A DNA stretch of 38,682 nt from Bacillus salipaludis (GTDB taxonomy: Bacteria; Bacillota; Bacilli; Bacillales_B; DSM-18226): NCBI RefSeq assembly GCF_004358205.1, contig NZ_SMYO01000028.1, forward strand, positions 1 through 38,682. The letters are read 5' to 3'. Below the pieces are notes generated by a model. It had not been told where the DNA came from, did not search any database, and saw only the letters and a program-made list of their open reading frames with translations. The position numbers were made by a program, and so were the translations under genes. Positions 26,218-35,053 of this stretch are shown piece after piece. Each line of letters starts with the position of its first letter. Position 1 is the first letter of the stretch.

Positions 26218-26907
26218 ATGGCTGACCAAGAATTGCGGGTACTGGTGGTGGATGATGATTTCATGATTGCCAGGATGCATGGTAAATTTATCTCTGCCCA
26301 GAAAGGTTATCAGTTGGCGGGGACTGCCCATAACTACGAAGAAGCGATTATGATGCTTGAATCGGTGGAACCGAATTTAGTGCTGCTGGATGTCTATCTT
26401 CCCGATTGTTCCGGAATTGAATTACTTCGCGCCATTCGTTTACAAAATAAACGCTGTGACGTGATCTTGATAACGGCTGCAAAAGAGCTAGAAGTGGTGG
26501 AGGACGGTTTTCGCTTTGGCATTATCGATTATTTAATCAAGCCCTTTGACTTGAACCAGCTGAAAACCTCCTTAAATAAGTATTTAAAATTTAAGTCACG
26601 CCTCTCAAGTTCCACCCTTTTGGACCAAGGAACCGTAGATGATTTAAAAAAGCTGCGAATCTCGGAATCAACCGCACTCCCACTCTATCAAAAAGGTATT
26701 GATTTAAGGACATTGGAAAAAATAAAAAAATGCTTCTCCAACTCAGCCAGTCCCTTAAGCGCCGACCAAATTGCCAAATTAGCCGGTGTTAGTCTATCCA
26801 CGACAAGAACGTATCTTTCTCATTTGGTAGAAGAACATGAATTGATTGAAGAACAGCAATACGGAACCGTGGGCCGGCCATTGAGATTATACCGGCTAGT
26901 GGAGTAG
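26218..26907 (+). CDS. CitB/DcuR-family response regulator
   Basis: The 229-residue regulator has a receiver domain (residues 6-122) with the acidic pocket VVDDD, phosphoacceptor Asp in LLDVYLPD, and the conserved Lys in YLIKPF. A C-terminal winged-helix-type DNA-binding region contains ADQIAKLAGVSLSTTRTYLSHL. It pairs with the kinase just upstream (AAGGAGG inside the kinase end). The likely targets are the divergent ABC operon or another transporter. Confidence 0.93.
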   Translation: MADQELRVLVVDDDFMIARMHGKFISAQKGYQLAGTAHNYEEAIMMLESVEPNLVLLDVYLPDCSGIELLRAIRLQNKRCDVILITAAKELEVVEDGFRFGIIDYLIKPFDLNQLKTSLNKYLKFKSRLSSSTLLDQGTVDDLKKLRISESTALPLYQKGIDLRTLEKIKKCFSNSASPLSADQIAKLAGVSLSTTRTYLSHLVEEHELIEEQQYGTVGRPLRLYRLVE

Positions 26908-26942
26908 GATTGGATTTTTCAAAAAAATTGGTGATAAAATCG

Positions 26943-26975
26943 TGACGTGGTGAACTTTCCACGTCATTTTCTTTT
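26943..26975 (+). terminator. Rho-independent terminator of the two-component operon
   Basis: TGACGTGG (26943-26950) pairs perfectly with CCACGTCA (26959-26966), followed by TTTTCTTTT. Confidence 0.85.
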
Positions 26976-26984
26976 GCTCACTTT

Positions 26985-27145
26985 TGTAGATATCCTGCTA
27001 AAGTGTTGATATATCCCAAAAAAGTGTTGATATTTTGCGAAAATTTGTTGATATAATCGGAATCTGTGTCAATATCCGGGCAAAAAATGTTGATATGATC
27101 TAATTTTGTGTTGATATCCTGCAAAAAAATGTTGATATCCTAAAA
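26985..27145 (+). repeat. 21-bp-phased intergenic repeat, copy D
   Basis: Cores are at 26989, 27008, 27029, 27050, 27071 (AATA instead of GATA), 27092, 27113 and 27134. The first step is 19 bp and the rest 21 bp. Copy D is the closest match to copy E, sharing for example TGTTGATATGATCTAATTTT in the same slot. It lies between the response-regulator terminator and the coiled-coil gene terminator, so between two 3' ends. Confidence 0.87.
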
Positions 27146-27175
27146 AGTGGAGCCACTAAGTCTGCTCTAAACCCA

Positions 27176-27215
27176 ATAAAAAACGCCAACCCCAATACGT
27201 CATGGGATTGACGTT
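27176..27215 (-). terminator. Rho-independent terminator of the coiled-coil gene
   Basis: On the minus strand AACGTCAATCCC and GGGGTTGGCGTT pair over twelve positions (two G-U) around a ten-base loop, followed by TTTTTT. Confidence 0.82.
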
Positions 27216-27258
27216 CAGTTCTCATATGAAAATAACAATGTGGAGATAAAAACTGAGG

Positions 27259-27738
27259 TTAAAGTTGAAGATGCATTTTGAGTTTTCCTAAATCTCTTTC
27301 ATTCTGGACCGACTTCTTCCAAATAAGGTCTTGGTCCGCTTGTATATCAGTCAATTTATTTATCACTTTAGTCAACTTTCCATCCATGATCGTTTGATTT
27401 TCACGGACAGCAGCTTGGTCTTCTACAATAATTTGCAGTTTTTTACTCATAGATAGCTGTTCCGTTTTCACAACCTGGATTTCCTCTTTGATGCTTTGTA
27501 CTTCTCCTTTTAGGCCTTGTACTTCTTCTTGGACACCCTTTACTTCTGCTTTTAAGCCCTGCACTTCTCCTTTTAGCCCTTGTACTTCTCCTTGGACGCC
27601 TTGTACTTCTCCTTTTAAGCCCTGCACTTCTCCTTTTAGCCCTTGTACTTCTCCTTGGACGCCTTGCAACGTTTCATTCATACCGCCTACTATCGTCACT
27701 AGGTTAGATAACATTTCTTCCATTTTTCCCGCATTCAT
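27259..27738 (-). CDS. Heptad-repeat coiled-coil protein, function unknown
   Basis: The roughly 159-residue protein is mostly one long coiled coil. From about residue 25 to 85 it is built of near-identical heptads of the form GEVQGLK / GEVQGVQ, then a more divergent helical region to the end. There is no signal peptide or membrane segment. The coding DNA contains an exact 63-bp tandem duplication (three heptads), so the length may change by slippage. GGAGG lies eight bases before ATG 27738; a GTG at 27747 overlaps the site. The gene is bracketed by repeat copies D and E. Similar repetitive coiled-coil proteins occur in bacilli but I cannot name a role. Confidence 0.75.
   Translation of the reverse strand: MNAGKMEEMLSNLVTIVGGMNETLQGVQGEVQGLKGEVQGLKGEVQGVQGEVQGLKGEVQGLKAEVKGVQEEVQGLKGEVQSIKEEIQVVKTEQLSMSKKLQIIVEDQAAVRENQTIMDGKLTKVINKLTDIQADQDLIWKKSVQNERDLGKLKMHLQL
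27554..27671. repeat. 63-bp exact tandem duplication inside the coiled-coil gene
   Basis: The segment beginning AAGCCCTGCACTTCTCC at 27554 recurs at 27617 with the same sequence for over fifty bases. The shift of 63 bp equals three heptads, so a gain or loss would keep the frame. Confidence 0.85.
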
Positions 27739-27897
27739 TCCACTCACCTCCTTCTTAAAGAATATTATACATCACACGATAATCTTTGACATATAAGTAT
27801 TAAAAGAGACACAATTCGATTCATTTCATACGTTTGATTAAAATCACCACAAACCATTTTGGAAAACGAACATTGTCCTGTTTCCTCGAATATTTCT

Positions 27898-28062
27898 TGT
27901 TGATAACCTGCCAAATTGTTGATATATCCCCAAAAAGTGTTGATATCCTGCGAAAATTTGTTGATATAATCTGAATCTGTGTCGATATCCGGGCAAAGTG
28001 TGTTGATATGATCTAATTTTGTGTTGATATCTCTCAAAAATTTGTTGATATCTGCAAATCAG
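27898..28062 (+). repeat. 21-bp-phased intergenic repeat, copy E
   Basis: Cores are at 27902, 27921, 27942, 27963, 27984, 28005, 28026 and 28047. The first step is 19 bp and the next six are exactly 21 bp. It lies upstream of the coiled-coil gene and just downstream of the ribbon-helix-helix gene. An open frame on the minus strand through it encodes DIN/YIN heptads but has no ribosome site and is not called as a gene. Confidence 0.88.
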
Positions 28063-28093
28063 CCGCTAAAACTCATCACAAAATTAAACTTAA

Positions 28094-28124
28094 CAAAAAA
28101 ACCCTTATCAATCCTTGATAAGGG
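28094..28124 (-). terminator. Rho-independent terminator overlapping the end of the small DNA-binding protein gene
   Basis: CCCTTATCAA and TTGATAAGGG form a perfect ten-base stem with a three-base loop on the minus strand, followed by a T-run. The last codons and the TGA of the gene at 28108 lie inside the stem. Confidence 0.85.
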
Positions 28125-28362
28125 CCAAACCTTTTTTATTTTTAACAATACTTTGACGACGTTTTTCCCGATTTCTTTGTAATTCGCTTTGTTTCCATAT
28201 GTATTTCTGCATATACAGCCTAAGAACATCCTTCATACACTTTCCATTTTTCTCAACTGCATCGCGAAATTCATCACGAATACATTCGGGAACCTCAATA
28301 CTCAATCGAACCGTTTTGGTGCTTACTTCCTTCTCCTTTTTTTCTGTGCTAGTTTGATGCAT
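28108..28362 (-). CDS. Small ribbon-helix-helix-type DNA-binding protein
   Basis: The 84-residue protein has a short charged N-terminus, then TVRLSIEVPECIRDEFRDAV and a second helix (MKDVLRLYMQKYI). This matches the strand-helix-helix pattern of Arc/MetJ/CopG-like proteins. The C-terminal tail is basic. It is probably a DNA-binding regulator. No toxin-like partner gene is adjacent, so a toxin-antitoxin role is not supported. GGGAGG lies seven bases before ATG 28362. Its stop is embedded in the terminator stem. Confidence 0.7.
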   Translation of the reverse strand: MHQTSTEKKEKEVSTKTVRLSIEVPECIRDEFRDAVEKNGKCMKDVLRLYMQKYIWKQSELQRNREKRRQSIVKNKKGLALIKD

Positions 28363-28522
28363 GATGGAACCTCCCGTTAGAATAAAAGACTTTTCAAATT
28401 AATTACGGAAAACTAAATATTATAAATTTTTAACCTAAACTATCTTAACAACTGAAAGCGGATACAAGAAAATATATTTTTCGTCAAACTTCGACATTCG
28501 GTATTCAAATGTTTTTCTGAAA

Positions 28523-28555
28523 TAAAAAAAAGAAAAGTGCGTAAACACTTTTCTT
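28523..28555 (-). terminator. Rho-independent terminator of the 3-hydroxybutyrate cluster
   Basis: On the minus strand AAGAAAAGTG and CACTTTTCTT (28530-28539 with 28546-28555) form a perfect ten-base stem with a six-base loop, followed by eight T residues. It lies 13 bases past scoB. Confidence 0.88.
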
Positions 28556-28567
28556 AGGATGATGATT

Positions 28568-29221
28568 TTATTTTGTTAAAAGCAATTCCGGACGAACAGA
28601 AAAAGCCGCCTCTGTTTTTTCCTTTACTTCTTCTACCGAAACTCCCTCTTGTGTTTCGACTAGGACCATACCTTCCGATGTAAAATCAAAGACGGCCAGA
28701 TCCGTAATTAAGCGGTGAACCACCTGTTGACCTGTTAATGGAAGAGAGCATGTCTTTTTTACCTTTGATTCACCATGTTTATTTACATGTTCCATGATTA
28801 CCACTACTCGTTTGGCACCATGTACAAGATCCATTGCACCGCCCATTCCTTTGACCATTTTACCTGGAATCATCCAATTGGCTAAATCCCCGGTTTCAGA
28901 AACCTCCATCCCGCCAAGAATGGCAAGGTCAATATGCCCGCCCCGAATCATCGCAAACGATTCCGCACTATCAAAATAGGAAGCACCTGGCACGGTCGTA
29001 ACCGTTTCTTTTCCTGCATTAATCAAATCTGGATCTTCTTCCCCAGCAACCGGATACGGTCCAATCCCCAATAATCCGTTTTCTGATTGAAGCAATACAT
29101 TATAATCCGTCGGTATTTCATTTGCCAAAAGCGTTGGCATTCCAATTCCCAGATTCACATTCATCCCATCTTGGATCTCTTGTGCCGCCCGTTTTACAAT
29201 TCTTTGTCTCATTTCACTCAT
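28568..29221 (-). CDS. scoB: 3-oxoacid CoA-transferase subunit B
   Basis: The roughly 217-residue protein carries the catalytic-glutamate motif [10 protein letters not shown] of the CoA-transferase beta subunit, together with [14 protein letters not shown] and [21 protein letters not shown]. With ScoA it transfers CoA from succinyl-CoA to acetoacetate. GGGAGGAG lies about eight bases before ATG 29221; a GTG 18 bases earlier overlaps that site. It is the last gene of the 3-hydroxybutyrate cluster, 27 bases after scoA. Confidence 0.93.
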   Translation of the reverse strand: MSEMRQRIVKRAAQEIQDGMNVNLGIGMPTLLANEIPTDYNVLLQSENGLLGIGPYPVAGEEDPDLINAGKETVTTVPGASYFDSAESFAMIRGGHIDLAILGGMEVSETGDLANWMIPGKMVKGMGGAMDLVHGAKRVVVIMEHVNKHGESKVKKTCSLPLTGQQVVHRLITDLAVFDFTSEGMVLVETQEGVSVEEVKEKTEAAFSVRPELLLTK

Positions 29222-29248
29222 CGCGTATTCTCCTCCCAAATCGTTTCT

Positions 29249-29950
29249 CTATGCCTTGCTAACCGTAAGCCTTTCAATGCGCTTCTCATAGTTCGTTCCA
29301 AGGAAGACCCTTTGAACAAAAACACTAGGGGTATGAATTTGATCTGCATCCAACCCGCCGATCGGAGTGACTTCCTCCACTTCCGCAATGGTGACCTTTC
29401 CGGCCATAGCGGCAAGCGGGTTAAAATTGCGGGCTGTTTTTCGATAGATAAGATTTCCAAGCGGGTCTGCCTTCCACGCTTTTACAAAGGCAAAATCTCC
29501 GACAATTCCTTCTTCCAAAATATAGGTTCGTCCGTTAAACACTTTATGTTCTTTTCCTTCTGCAATCGGTGTCCCTACACCCGTTGCCGTATAAAATCCG
29601 GGAATTCCAGCACCGCCAGCACGAATTCTCTCAGCGAGTGTCCCTTGTGGCACTAATTCTACTTCAAGCTGACCACTCAAAAATTGGCGCTCAAAAAGTT
29701 TGTTTTCTCCAACATAAGAGGAGATCATTTTTTTAATTTGACGATTTTCTAATAGGAGGCCAAGTCCCCAATCGTCTACACCGCAGTTATTGCTCACAAT
29801 CGTTAAATCTTTTGTTCCTTTATCACGTAAAGCGAGAATGGCCTTTTCCGGGATACCAGATAGACCGAAGCCGCCAACAATGATCGTTGCTCCATCTTGG
29901 ATATCCTGAATAGCTTCTTCAATTGAATCAATCGTCTTATACTTTTCCAT
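29249..29950 (-). CDS. scoA: 3-oxoacid CoA-transferase subunit A
   Basis: The 233-residue alpha subunit has the family signature [19 protein letters not shown] at the N-terminus, then [36 protein letters not shown] and the [12 protein letters not shown] region. It acts with ScoB in acetoacetate activation. AAAGGTGATG precedes ATG 29950. It follows the 3-hydroxyacyl-CoA dehydrogenase gene after a 196-base gap that holds a second repeat family. Confidence 0.93.
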   Translation of the reverse strand: MEKYKTIDSIEEAIQDIQDGATIIVGGFGLSGIPEKAILALRDKGTKDLTIVSNNCGVDDWGLGLLLENRQIKKMISSYVGENKLFERQFLSGQLEVELVPQGTLAERIRAGGAGIPGFYTATGVGTPIAEGKEHKVFNGRTYILEEGIVGDFAFVKAWKADPLGNLIYRKTARNFNPLAAMAGKVTIAEVEEVTPIGGLDADQIHTPSVFVQRVFLGTNYEKRIERLTVSKA

Positions 29951-29999
29951 TAAAAATCATCACCTTTCAATCTTATTTTCTTATAGGCTATTAAAATTG

Positions 30000-30060
30000 A
30001 ATCGCTGATAAAATCCTTCAATTCGCGGATAAAGCGGCTGAATTCGCGGATAAAAGCTGG
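30000..30060 (+). repeat. Second 21-bp repeat family, GAATTCGCGGATAAA type (3 units)
   Basis: GATA cores lie at 30007, 30028 and 30049, again spaced exactly 21 bp, but the flanking consensus is GAATTCGCGGATAAA rather than TGTTGATATCC. It sits in the gap between the dehydrogenase and scoA genes. TTATCCGCG on the opposite strand is two bases from a DnaA box. Confidence 0.7.
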
Positions 30061-30146
30061 CAGCCCACTTATGGAGTGAAATTTTATACTTTCCAACCCC
30101 TTTTAGCGTAAATTTCCGGATAAAGACAACAATATTTACGAATCCT

Positions 30147-31103
30147 TTAAACTTTTGCCTGTTGTGGAATGCCCCGGGCTTTCATTTTTCCTAGTTTAAT
30201 AAAGTTACGGTCGCGTTCATTTAGCTTTTGGGAAACGAGCCGATCGTCATATGGAAATATGCCTTCCCCTGATTTTGTTCCAAGCTTTCCTTGTTCAACC
30301 AACTCTTGAATAACTTCAGGGGCTTCTACACTTTGATCCAAATCAGGAGCTACATTTTCAAACACACGCTGCCAGGTATCAAGTCCGCCGAAATCAGCAA
30401 TTTCAATCGGCCCTGTAAACGCCCAGCGAAATCCTGGTCCGGCAGTGATCGCTGTATCGATATCCCGTGCACTGGCTACGCCTTCTTTTAACAAATAAAA
30501 GGCTTCCCGCATTAAGGCAGTCTGCAAACGGTTGGCAATAAAGCCGGAAATCTCTTTCTTTAAGAGAATCGGAGATTTACCGATCTGGCGAATCAGATCC
30601 ATGGTCGCATCGACAACCGCCTCTTTTGTTTGAGGATGCTTCACCAGTTCAACAAGAGGGACTAAATGGCCTGGATTAAAGAAATGCGTAATCATCATCC
30701 GATCGGCAAAAGTTGCCTTTTCCATTAAACGCGAGATGGGAAACGTCGACGTATTGGAGGCCACAATTGCATCTGCTTTCATGATTCTTTCCAATTTTTC
30801 GTAAAGCTCCCACTTCCACTCAATCACTTCTGGAATCGCTTCAAGGATAAAATCCGCTTCCCTGACCGCTTCTTCTAAATCTGCTGTATAGTGAATATTC
30901 GCTAAAACAGTATGCTTTTGCCCCTCATTCAGCCCTGCTTCTTCCACCATCAGTGAAACATTTTCAAGAATCCGCTTCTTTGCTTTTTGTAACAACTCTT
31001 CATTTAAATCATGGATCATAACAGAATAACCGCTAGCAGCAAAAGATTGGGCAATACTGCTCCCCATTACACCCGAACCAATAATGGAAATTTGTTGAAT
31101 CAT
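30147..31103 (-). CDS. 3-hydroxyacyl-CoA dehydrogenase (3-hydroxybutyryl-CoA dehydrogenase type)
   Basis: The 318-residue protein has an N-terminal NAD-binding Rossmann motif GSGVMGSSIAQSFAASG, then EAIPEV, SNTSTFPISRL, THFFNPGHLVPLVE with the catalytic His, and KEISGFIANRLQ opening the C-terminal helical domain, followed by GPGFRWAFTGPIE. The family oxidises L-3-hydroxyacyl-CoA with NAD. The GFRWAFTGP segment is closer to the lambda-crystallin/carnitine-dehydrogenase-like branch, so the exact substrate is open. In this cluster it links 3-hydroxybutyryl-CoA and acetoacetyl-CoA. GGGAGGG precedes ATG 31103. Confidence 0.85.
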   Translation of the reverse strand: MIQQISIIGSGVMGSSIAQSFAASGYSVMIHDLNEELLQKAKKRILENVSLMVEEAGLNEGQKHTVLANIHYTADLEEAVREADFILEAIPEVIEWKWELYEKLERIMKADAIVASNTSTFPISRLMEKATFADRMMITHFFNPGHLVPLVELVKHPQTKEAVVDATMDLIRQIGKSPILLKKEISGFIANRLQTALMREAFYLLKEGVASARDIDTAITAGPGFRWAFTGPIEIADFGGLDTWQRVFENVAPDLDQSVEAPEVIQELVEQGKLGTKSGEGIFPYDDRLVSQKLNERDRNFIKLGKMKARGIPQQAKV

Positions 31104-31145
31104 TTTTGACTTCCCTCCCGAGGCCTTTCCATCTAAGTGGCATTG

Positions 31146-32579
31146 CTATTTGACATCATATAATTTGCATTTTTCATAAAAACTGGTTTTACTAATTCCA
31201 AGCAGCTTGGCAGCTTCTAATTTATTTCCGTCCGTGACCGCCAGTGCCTGATGAATAGCTTGTTTTTCAACCAAGGCTATGGTTTCTTTTAAGGGTTGAA
31301 CAGGTAAAGACGCAACGTCAGTCTTCACGTTAATCACTGGTTTAAAATGGTCTTGACGATCTCGCTTAGACTCTTGGTCGCGTAAATACAATGGCAAGTG
31401 ATTCGGTTGAATCGTTTTGCCGTCGATCACATTAATGCAGCGCTCCAGCACATTCTCTAGCTCACGAATATTGCCTGGCCATGTGTGCTCCATGAGTTTT
31501 TCCTGCACTTCATTCGATAGTTCGATTCCTTTTCGGTAGAACCTCTTTTCCAACTTTTTCAGCAGGCTCCTCGAAATCAAAGGAATATCCTCACTTCGCT
31601 TCCTGAGCGGAGGAATTTGAATCTTTATGACATTTAAGCGATAGTATAGGTCCTGACGAAAGTTTCCATCCTCAACCATCTTTTCTAAATCTCGATGGGT
31701 GGCAGCAATGATTCGGACATCCACTGGAATGGATTTATGTCCGCCCACACGCCGCACTTCTTTCTCCTGTAGAACCCTTAGCAGTTTGCTTTGCATCGAA
31801 AGAGGCATGTCTCCTATTTCATCAAGAAAAAGGGTTCCCCCGTTCGCATGTTCAAACTGCCCCTTCTTGCCGCCTTTTTTTGCTCCGGTAAACGCGCCCT
31901 CCTCATACCCGTAAAGCTCTGATTCGAGTAAATGCTCGGGAATAGAGGCACAGTTGATCGCCACAAACGGGGAGAAACAACGAACGCTGTTATCATGCAT
32001 CGCATGAGCAAATAATTCCTTTCCCGTTCCAGACTCGCCAATCAGTAGGACAGATGAATTACTGTTGGAAATTCTTTTGGCAAGTTCTTTTGCCGCAAGG
32101 AATGCGGAACTGGTCCCAATTAAATCTTGGAAGCTGTATTTACTTCTCATGTCTTTTTGAATTTTGGTCTGATAATACTTCAGTTCTTCCACAAGATGCT
32201 GAATTTTGCTTTGATACATCCGCCACTCCTCAGGGTTGCGAAACATCACCGTTCCAAGGCCCCCAACTACTTCCCCATTTTCAAAAAGCGGAAAACGATT
32301 GGCGATCATTTCACTACCGTTAATGGGTTGAAGGGAAGCTAGTTCCTTTTCCCCTGTTTTCGCAACGATGTGCATTCGTGAATTTTCAATCACTTCCGTT
32401 GCTGGACGTCCCAGAGCTTTTTCAACCGTTGTTCCGATAAACTCACAATAGGCTTCATTGATATAAAGAATAGTGCCCTCACGATCGACGATGACGACTC
32501 GTTCAGCTAGTAGATTAATAATTTGCTCATGCCAACTAGAAGGAACTCGTTCAAATCCTGGATTCACTTTCTTTCTCAC
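31146..32579 (-). CDS. Sigma-54-dependent activator with PAS domain, regulator of the 3-hydroxybutyrate cluster
   Basis: The 477-residue enhancer-binding protein has an N-terminal PAS domain (about 20-120), an AAA+ domain with GESGTGKE, the canonical GAFTGA loop, LFLDEIGDM and RIIAATHRDL, then WPGNIRELENV and a Fis-type C-terminal helix-turn-helix (NKLEAAKLLGISKTSFYEKC). It starts at GTG 32579 with AAGGTGA upstream. It lies inside the cluster, between the dehydrogenase genes. A TATAAT on the minus strand (32600-32605) may give it its own promoter. Its likely binding sites are the three inverted repeats at 35298-35361. Confidence 0.93.
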   Translation of the reverse strand: MRKKVNPGFERVPSSWHEQIINLLAERVVIVDREGTILYINEAYCEFIGTTVEKALGRPATEVIENSRMHIVAKTGEKELASLQPINGSEMIANRFPLFENGEVVGGLGTVMFRNPEEWRMYQSKIQHLVEELKYYQTKIQKDMRSKYSFQDLIGTSSAFLAAKELAKRISNSNSSVLLIGESGTGKELFAHAMHDNSVRCFSPFVAINCASIPEHLLESELYGYEEGAFTGAKKGGKKGQFEHANGGTLFLDEIGDMPLSMQSKLLRVLQEKEVRRVGGHKSIPVDVRIIAATHRDLEKMVEDGNFRQDLYYRLNVIKIQIPPLRKRSEDIPLISRSLLKKLEKRFYRKGIELSNEVQEKLMEHTWPGNIRELENVLERCINVIDGKTIQPNHLPLYLRDQESKRDRQDHFKPVINVKTDVASLPVQPLKETIALVEKQAIHQALAVTDGNKLEAAKLLGISKTSFYEKCKLYDVK

Positions 32580-32691
32580 CCCGTCACCTTTTTTACCTTA
32601 TTATAACAAAAAGGCAGACCCTCGAAGATAGGAAAGAAGGCTATCCATTTCTAACAAAATTTTACTAAAACATCTTCCAGCTCCGGACGAA

Positions 32692-33477
32692 TTATTGTGC
32701 TGTATACCCGCCATCCAAAATCACGGCTTGACCCGTTACGCCTCTTCCTTTATCACTCGCCAAAAAAACGGCATAGTCGGCAATTTCCGATACAGATAAT
32801 AGCCTTTTTTGCGGGACAAGCGGCAAGAGGACTTCTCCGATCACACTGTCCAAGCTTACATTTCTTGTTTTCGCTAAATCAGCTAATTGATTTCTGACAA
32901 GCGGCGTATCCACATAGCCCGGGCATAAAGCATTGACCGTAATTCCATGCTCGGCCCCCTCCAATGCTGCCACCTTTGTCAAACCAATCACCCCATGCTT
33001 GGCACTATTGTAGGCGGCTTTGCCAGCAAACCCGATAACTCCATTAATGGAAGCCATATTGATGATTCTGCCAAACTTTTGCTCCTTCATGAGCGGGAAT
33101 ACGTTTTTGATTCCGATAAAAGGAGCCGTCAGCATGATGTCGATCAGTAATTTAAATTTTTCCGTAGGGAATTCTTCAATGGGGGCAACATACTGCATCC
33201 CGGCATTATTGACTAAAATATCAATTTTTCCAAACGTCTTCTGTGCCAATTCAATCCCATTCTTAAAAGCTTCCTCGTCGGTCACATCACATGGAGCAGC
33301 TAATGCTTCAAATCCCTGCTCCTTTAATTCCAATACCACTTGTTCACTTTTTTCAGCATTCAAGTCTGAAATCACTACATTTGCACCTTCATGGGCAAAT
33401 GTCTTGGCAATTTCGAGCCCAATCCCGCTTGCGGAGCCGGTAATAAATGCTGTTTTTCCTTCTAATGCTTTTGTCAT
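32692..33477 (-). CDS. 3-hydroxybutyrate dehydrogenase (SDR family)
   Basis: The 261-residue short-chain dehydrogenase has the NAD-binding GSASGIG motif, NNAG, the catalytic YNSAK (Tyr and Lys) preceded by ASINGV, and a C-terminal GGYTAQ. The PGYVDTPLVRNQ and KTRNVSLDSV segments are typical of BdhA/YxjF enzymes, which oxidise D-3-hydroxybutyrate to acetoacetate. TAAGGAGA precedes ATG 33477. It follows the GntP permease gene after 40 bases without a terminator. Confidence 0.9.
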   Translation of the reverse strand: MTKALEGKTAFITGSASGIGLEIAKTFAHEGANVVISDLNAEKSEQVVLELKEQGFEALAAPCDVTDEEAFKNGIELAQKTFGKIDILVNNAGMQYVAPIEEFPTEKFKLLIDIMLTAPFIGIKNVFPLMKEQKFGRIINMASINGVIGFAGKAAYNSAKHGVIGLTKVAALEGAEHGITVNALCPGYVDTPLVRNQLADLAKTRNVSLDSVIGEVLLPLVPQKRLLSVSEIADYAVFLASDKGRGVTGQAVILDGGYTAQ

Positions 33478-33517
33478 GATAGCTTCTCCTTAGTTTACGA
33501 GTATAATAGTCTTCCCC

Positions 33518-34957
33518 TTAAACAATGCCAAAGAGGGTGTAAAGGGCAATGATAAAGAACACAGCGATGGTTTTAATAATCGTTACGGCAAAGATATCTT
33601 TATAAGATTGCTTGTGTGTTAACCCTGTAACAGCAAGCAAGGTAATAACTGCTCCGTTGTGCGGAAGGGTGTCCATACCGCCGGATGCCATTGCTACAAC
33701 ACGGTGCATAACTTCCGGAGGAATATTAGCAGCTGCAATCGCCTGGTTATACTTATCAGCCATCGCACCAAGGGCAATCCCCATACCGCCGGATGCCGAC
33801 CCCGTTATTCCGGCAAGCGTACTCGTGGTCACCGCGCCATTGACAAGCGGATTATGGAATGTACCTGAAATTCCTCCACTAATCTTAGCAAAGCCTGGAA
33901 GTGCCGCGATAATTCCACCGAACCCGTACTCCGCACCTGTATTCATCGTGGCTAAGAGAGAACCGGCAATGGATGTGTTTAGTCCCTCTTTCAAATTCTT
34001 CGTTACCTTTTTCCAATCATAAAGAAGCGAAGTGAGAATTCCCACGATCAGTGCCATAATAATCGCCCATATCGCTGCAGTCGTAGTCACATCCACTGTA
34101 TACGTTTTCAAGCCGATAGCTGAAAAATCAAATCCGTTTGGATACCATTTCGGAATATAGGTAATAAACACCTTATTCATAACCCCGACAAGGATTAGCG
34201 GCACAAATGCAAAGATTTGTTTTCCAAGCGGCTGCTTTGCCGTTAAATCGGGAACAGCAGCTTCGTTTGGATCCTCTTTCGCCTTTTCTAATGCAGCTGC
34301 GGTTTCAGCTTCAAACCCGTAATAGCCTTCGCCCGCTTTTTCCGCTTGTTTTCTTCTCATCTCCAAATACAACAAACCGACAATAAAAACAAAAATGGCG
34401 CCAATCGTCCCTAATGTTGGTGCAGCATAAATATTAGTTTTAAAGAATGCGATTGGAATAACGTTTTGAATTTGAGGTGTTCCTGGTAAAGCATCCATCG
34501 TGAACGTAAAGGCACCGAGTGCGATCGTACCTGGAATAAGCCTTTTTGGAATATTTGCCTGTCTGAACATTTGCGCAGCAAATGGATAGATGGCAAACAC
34601 AGCTACAAACAAGCTGACACCGCTATAAGTTAAAATGGCCCCCAATAGGACAATTGTTACGATTGCCCGTTTGGCTCCAAGCAGGCGGACAATCGTCCTG
34701 GCGATGGATTCGGCAATCCCCGACATTTCGACTACCTTTCCAAAAATAGCACCTAATAAAAAGACAGCGAAATACGACTTAATAAAGCCGACCATTTTTT
34801 CCATAAACACACCGGAAAAGAACGGTAAAACATGACTCGGAGCAACGAGAACAACCGCTAAGAGTGCGCAAATCGGAGCAAATAAAATAACAGAATAACC
34901 GCGGTAAGCAACAAACATTAACAGCCCGAGCGCTAATAAAATGACGAACAAATCCAT
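33518..34957 (-). CDS. GntP-family permease, probable 3-hydroxybutyrate transporter
   Basis: The 479-residue membrane protein has about twelve helices and GntP-family blocks such as ALGAFTFTMDALPGTPQIQN, GSASGGMGIALG and MDTLPHNGAVITLLAVTG. B. subtilis YxjC, next to scoAB and yxjF, is the matching arrangement. It probably imports 3-hydroxybutyrate or acetoacetate. AAAGGGGG precedes ATG 34957. It is the first gene after the sigma-54 promoter, with a leader of about 270 bases. Confidence 0.9.
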   Translation of the reverse strand: MDLFVILLALGLLMFVAYRGYSVILFAPICALLAVVLVAPSHVLPFFSGVFMEKMVGFIKSYFAVFLLGAIFGKVVEMSGIAESIARTIVRLLGAKRAIVTIVLLGAILTYSGVSLFVAVFAIYPFAAQMFRQANIPKRLIPGTIALGAFTFTMDALPGTPQIQNVIPIAFFKTNIYAAPTLGTIGAIFVFIVGLLYLEMRRKQAEKAGEGYYGFEAETAAALEKAKEDPNEAAVPDLTAKQPLGKQIFAFVPLILVGVMNKVFITYIPKWYPNGFDFSAIGLKTYTVDVTTTAAIWAIIMALIVGILTSLLYDWKKVTKNLKEGLNTSIAGSLLATMNTGAEYGFGGIIAALPGFAKISGGISGTFHNPLVNGAVTTSTLAGITGSASGGMGIALGAMADKYNQAIAAANIPPEVMHRVVAMASGGMDTLPHNGAVITLLAVTGLTHKQSYKDIFAVTIIKTIAVFFIIALYTLFGIV

Positions 34958-35053
34958 ATAAATCCCCCTTTTAGTTTGTTCCTTCTCTTTTCAAATTCTT
35001 CATGAACCTATAATTATTTTTCTTGTCTATCATAGATCCCACCCCAGTTTCTA

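Noticed and set aside
27488..27796. Plus-strand open frame of 102 codons rich in Cys, Thr, Ser and Pro
   Set aside because: It is the antisense shadow of the heptad repeats of the coiled-coil gene.
27765..28037. Minus-strand open frame through repeat copy E
   Set aside because: No ribosome site and repeat-derived residues only (DIN/YIN heptads).
28108..28362. Ribbon-helix-helix protein as an antitoxin
   Set aside because: No toxin-like gene overlaps or adjoins it. The neighbours are a coiled-coil gene and scoB.
29087..29656. Plus-strand open frame of 189 codons
   Set aside because: It is antisense to scoB and scoA, which carry clear catalytic and family motifs.
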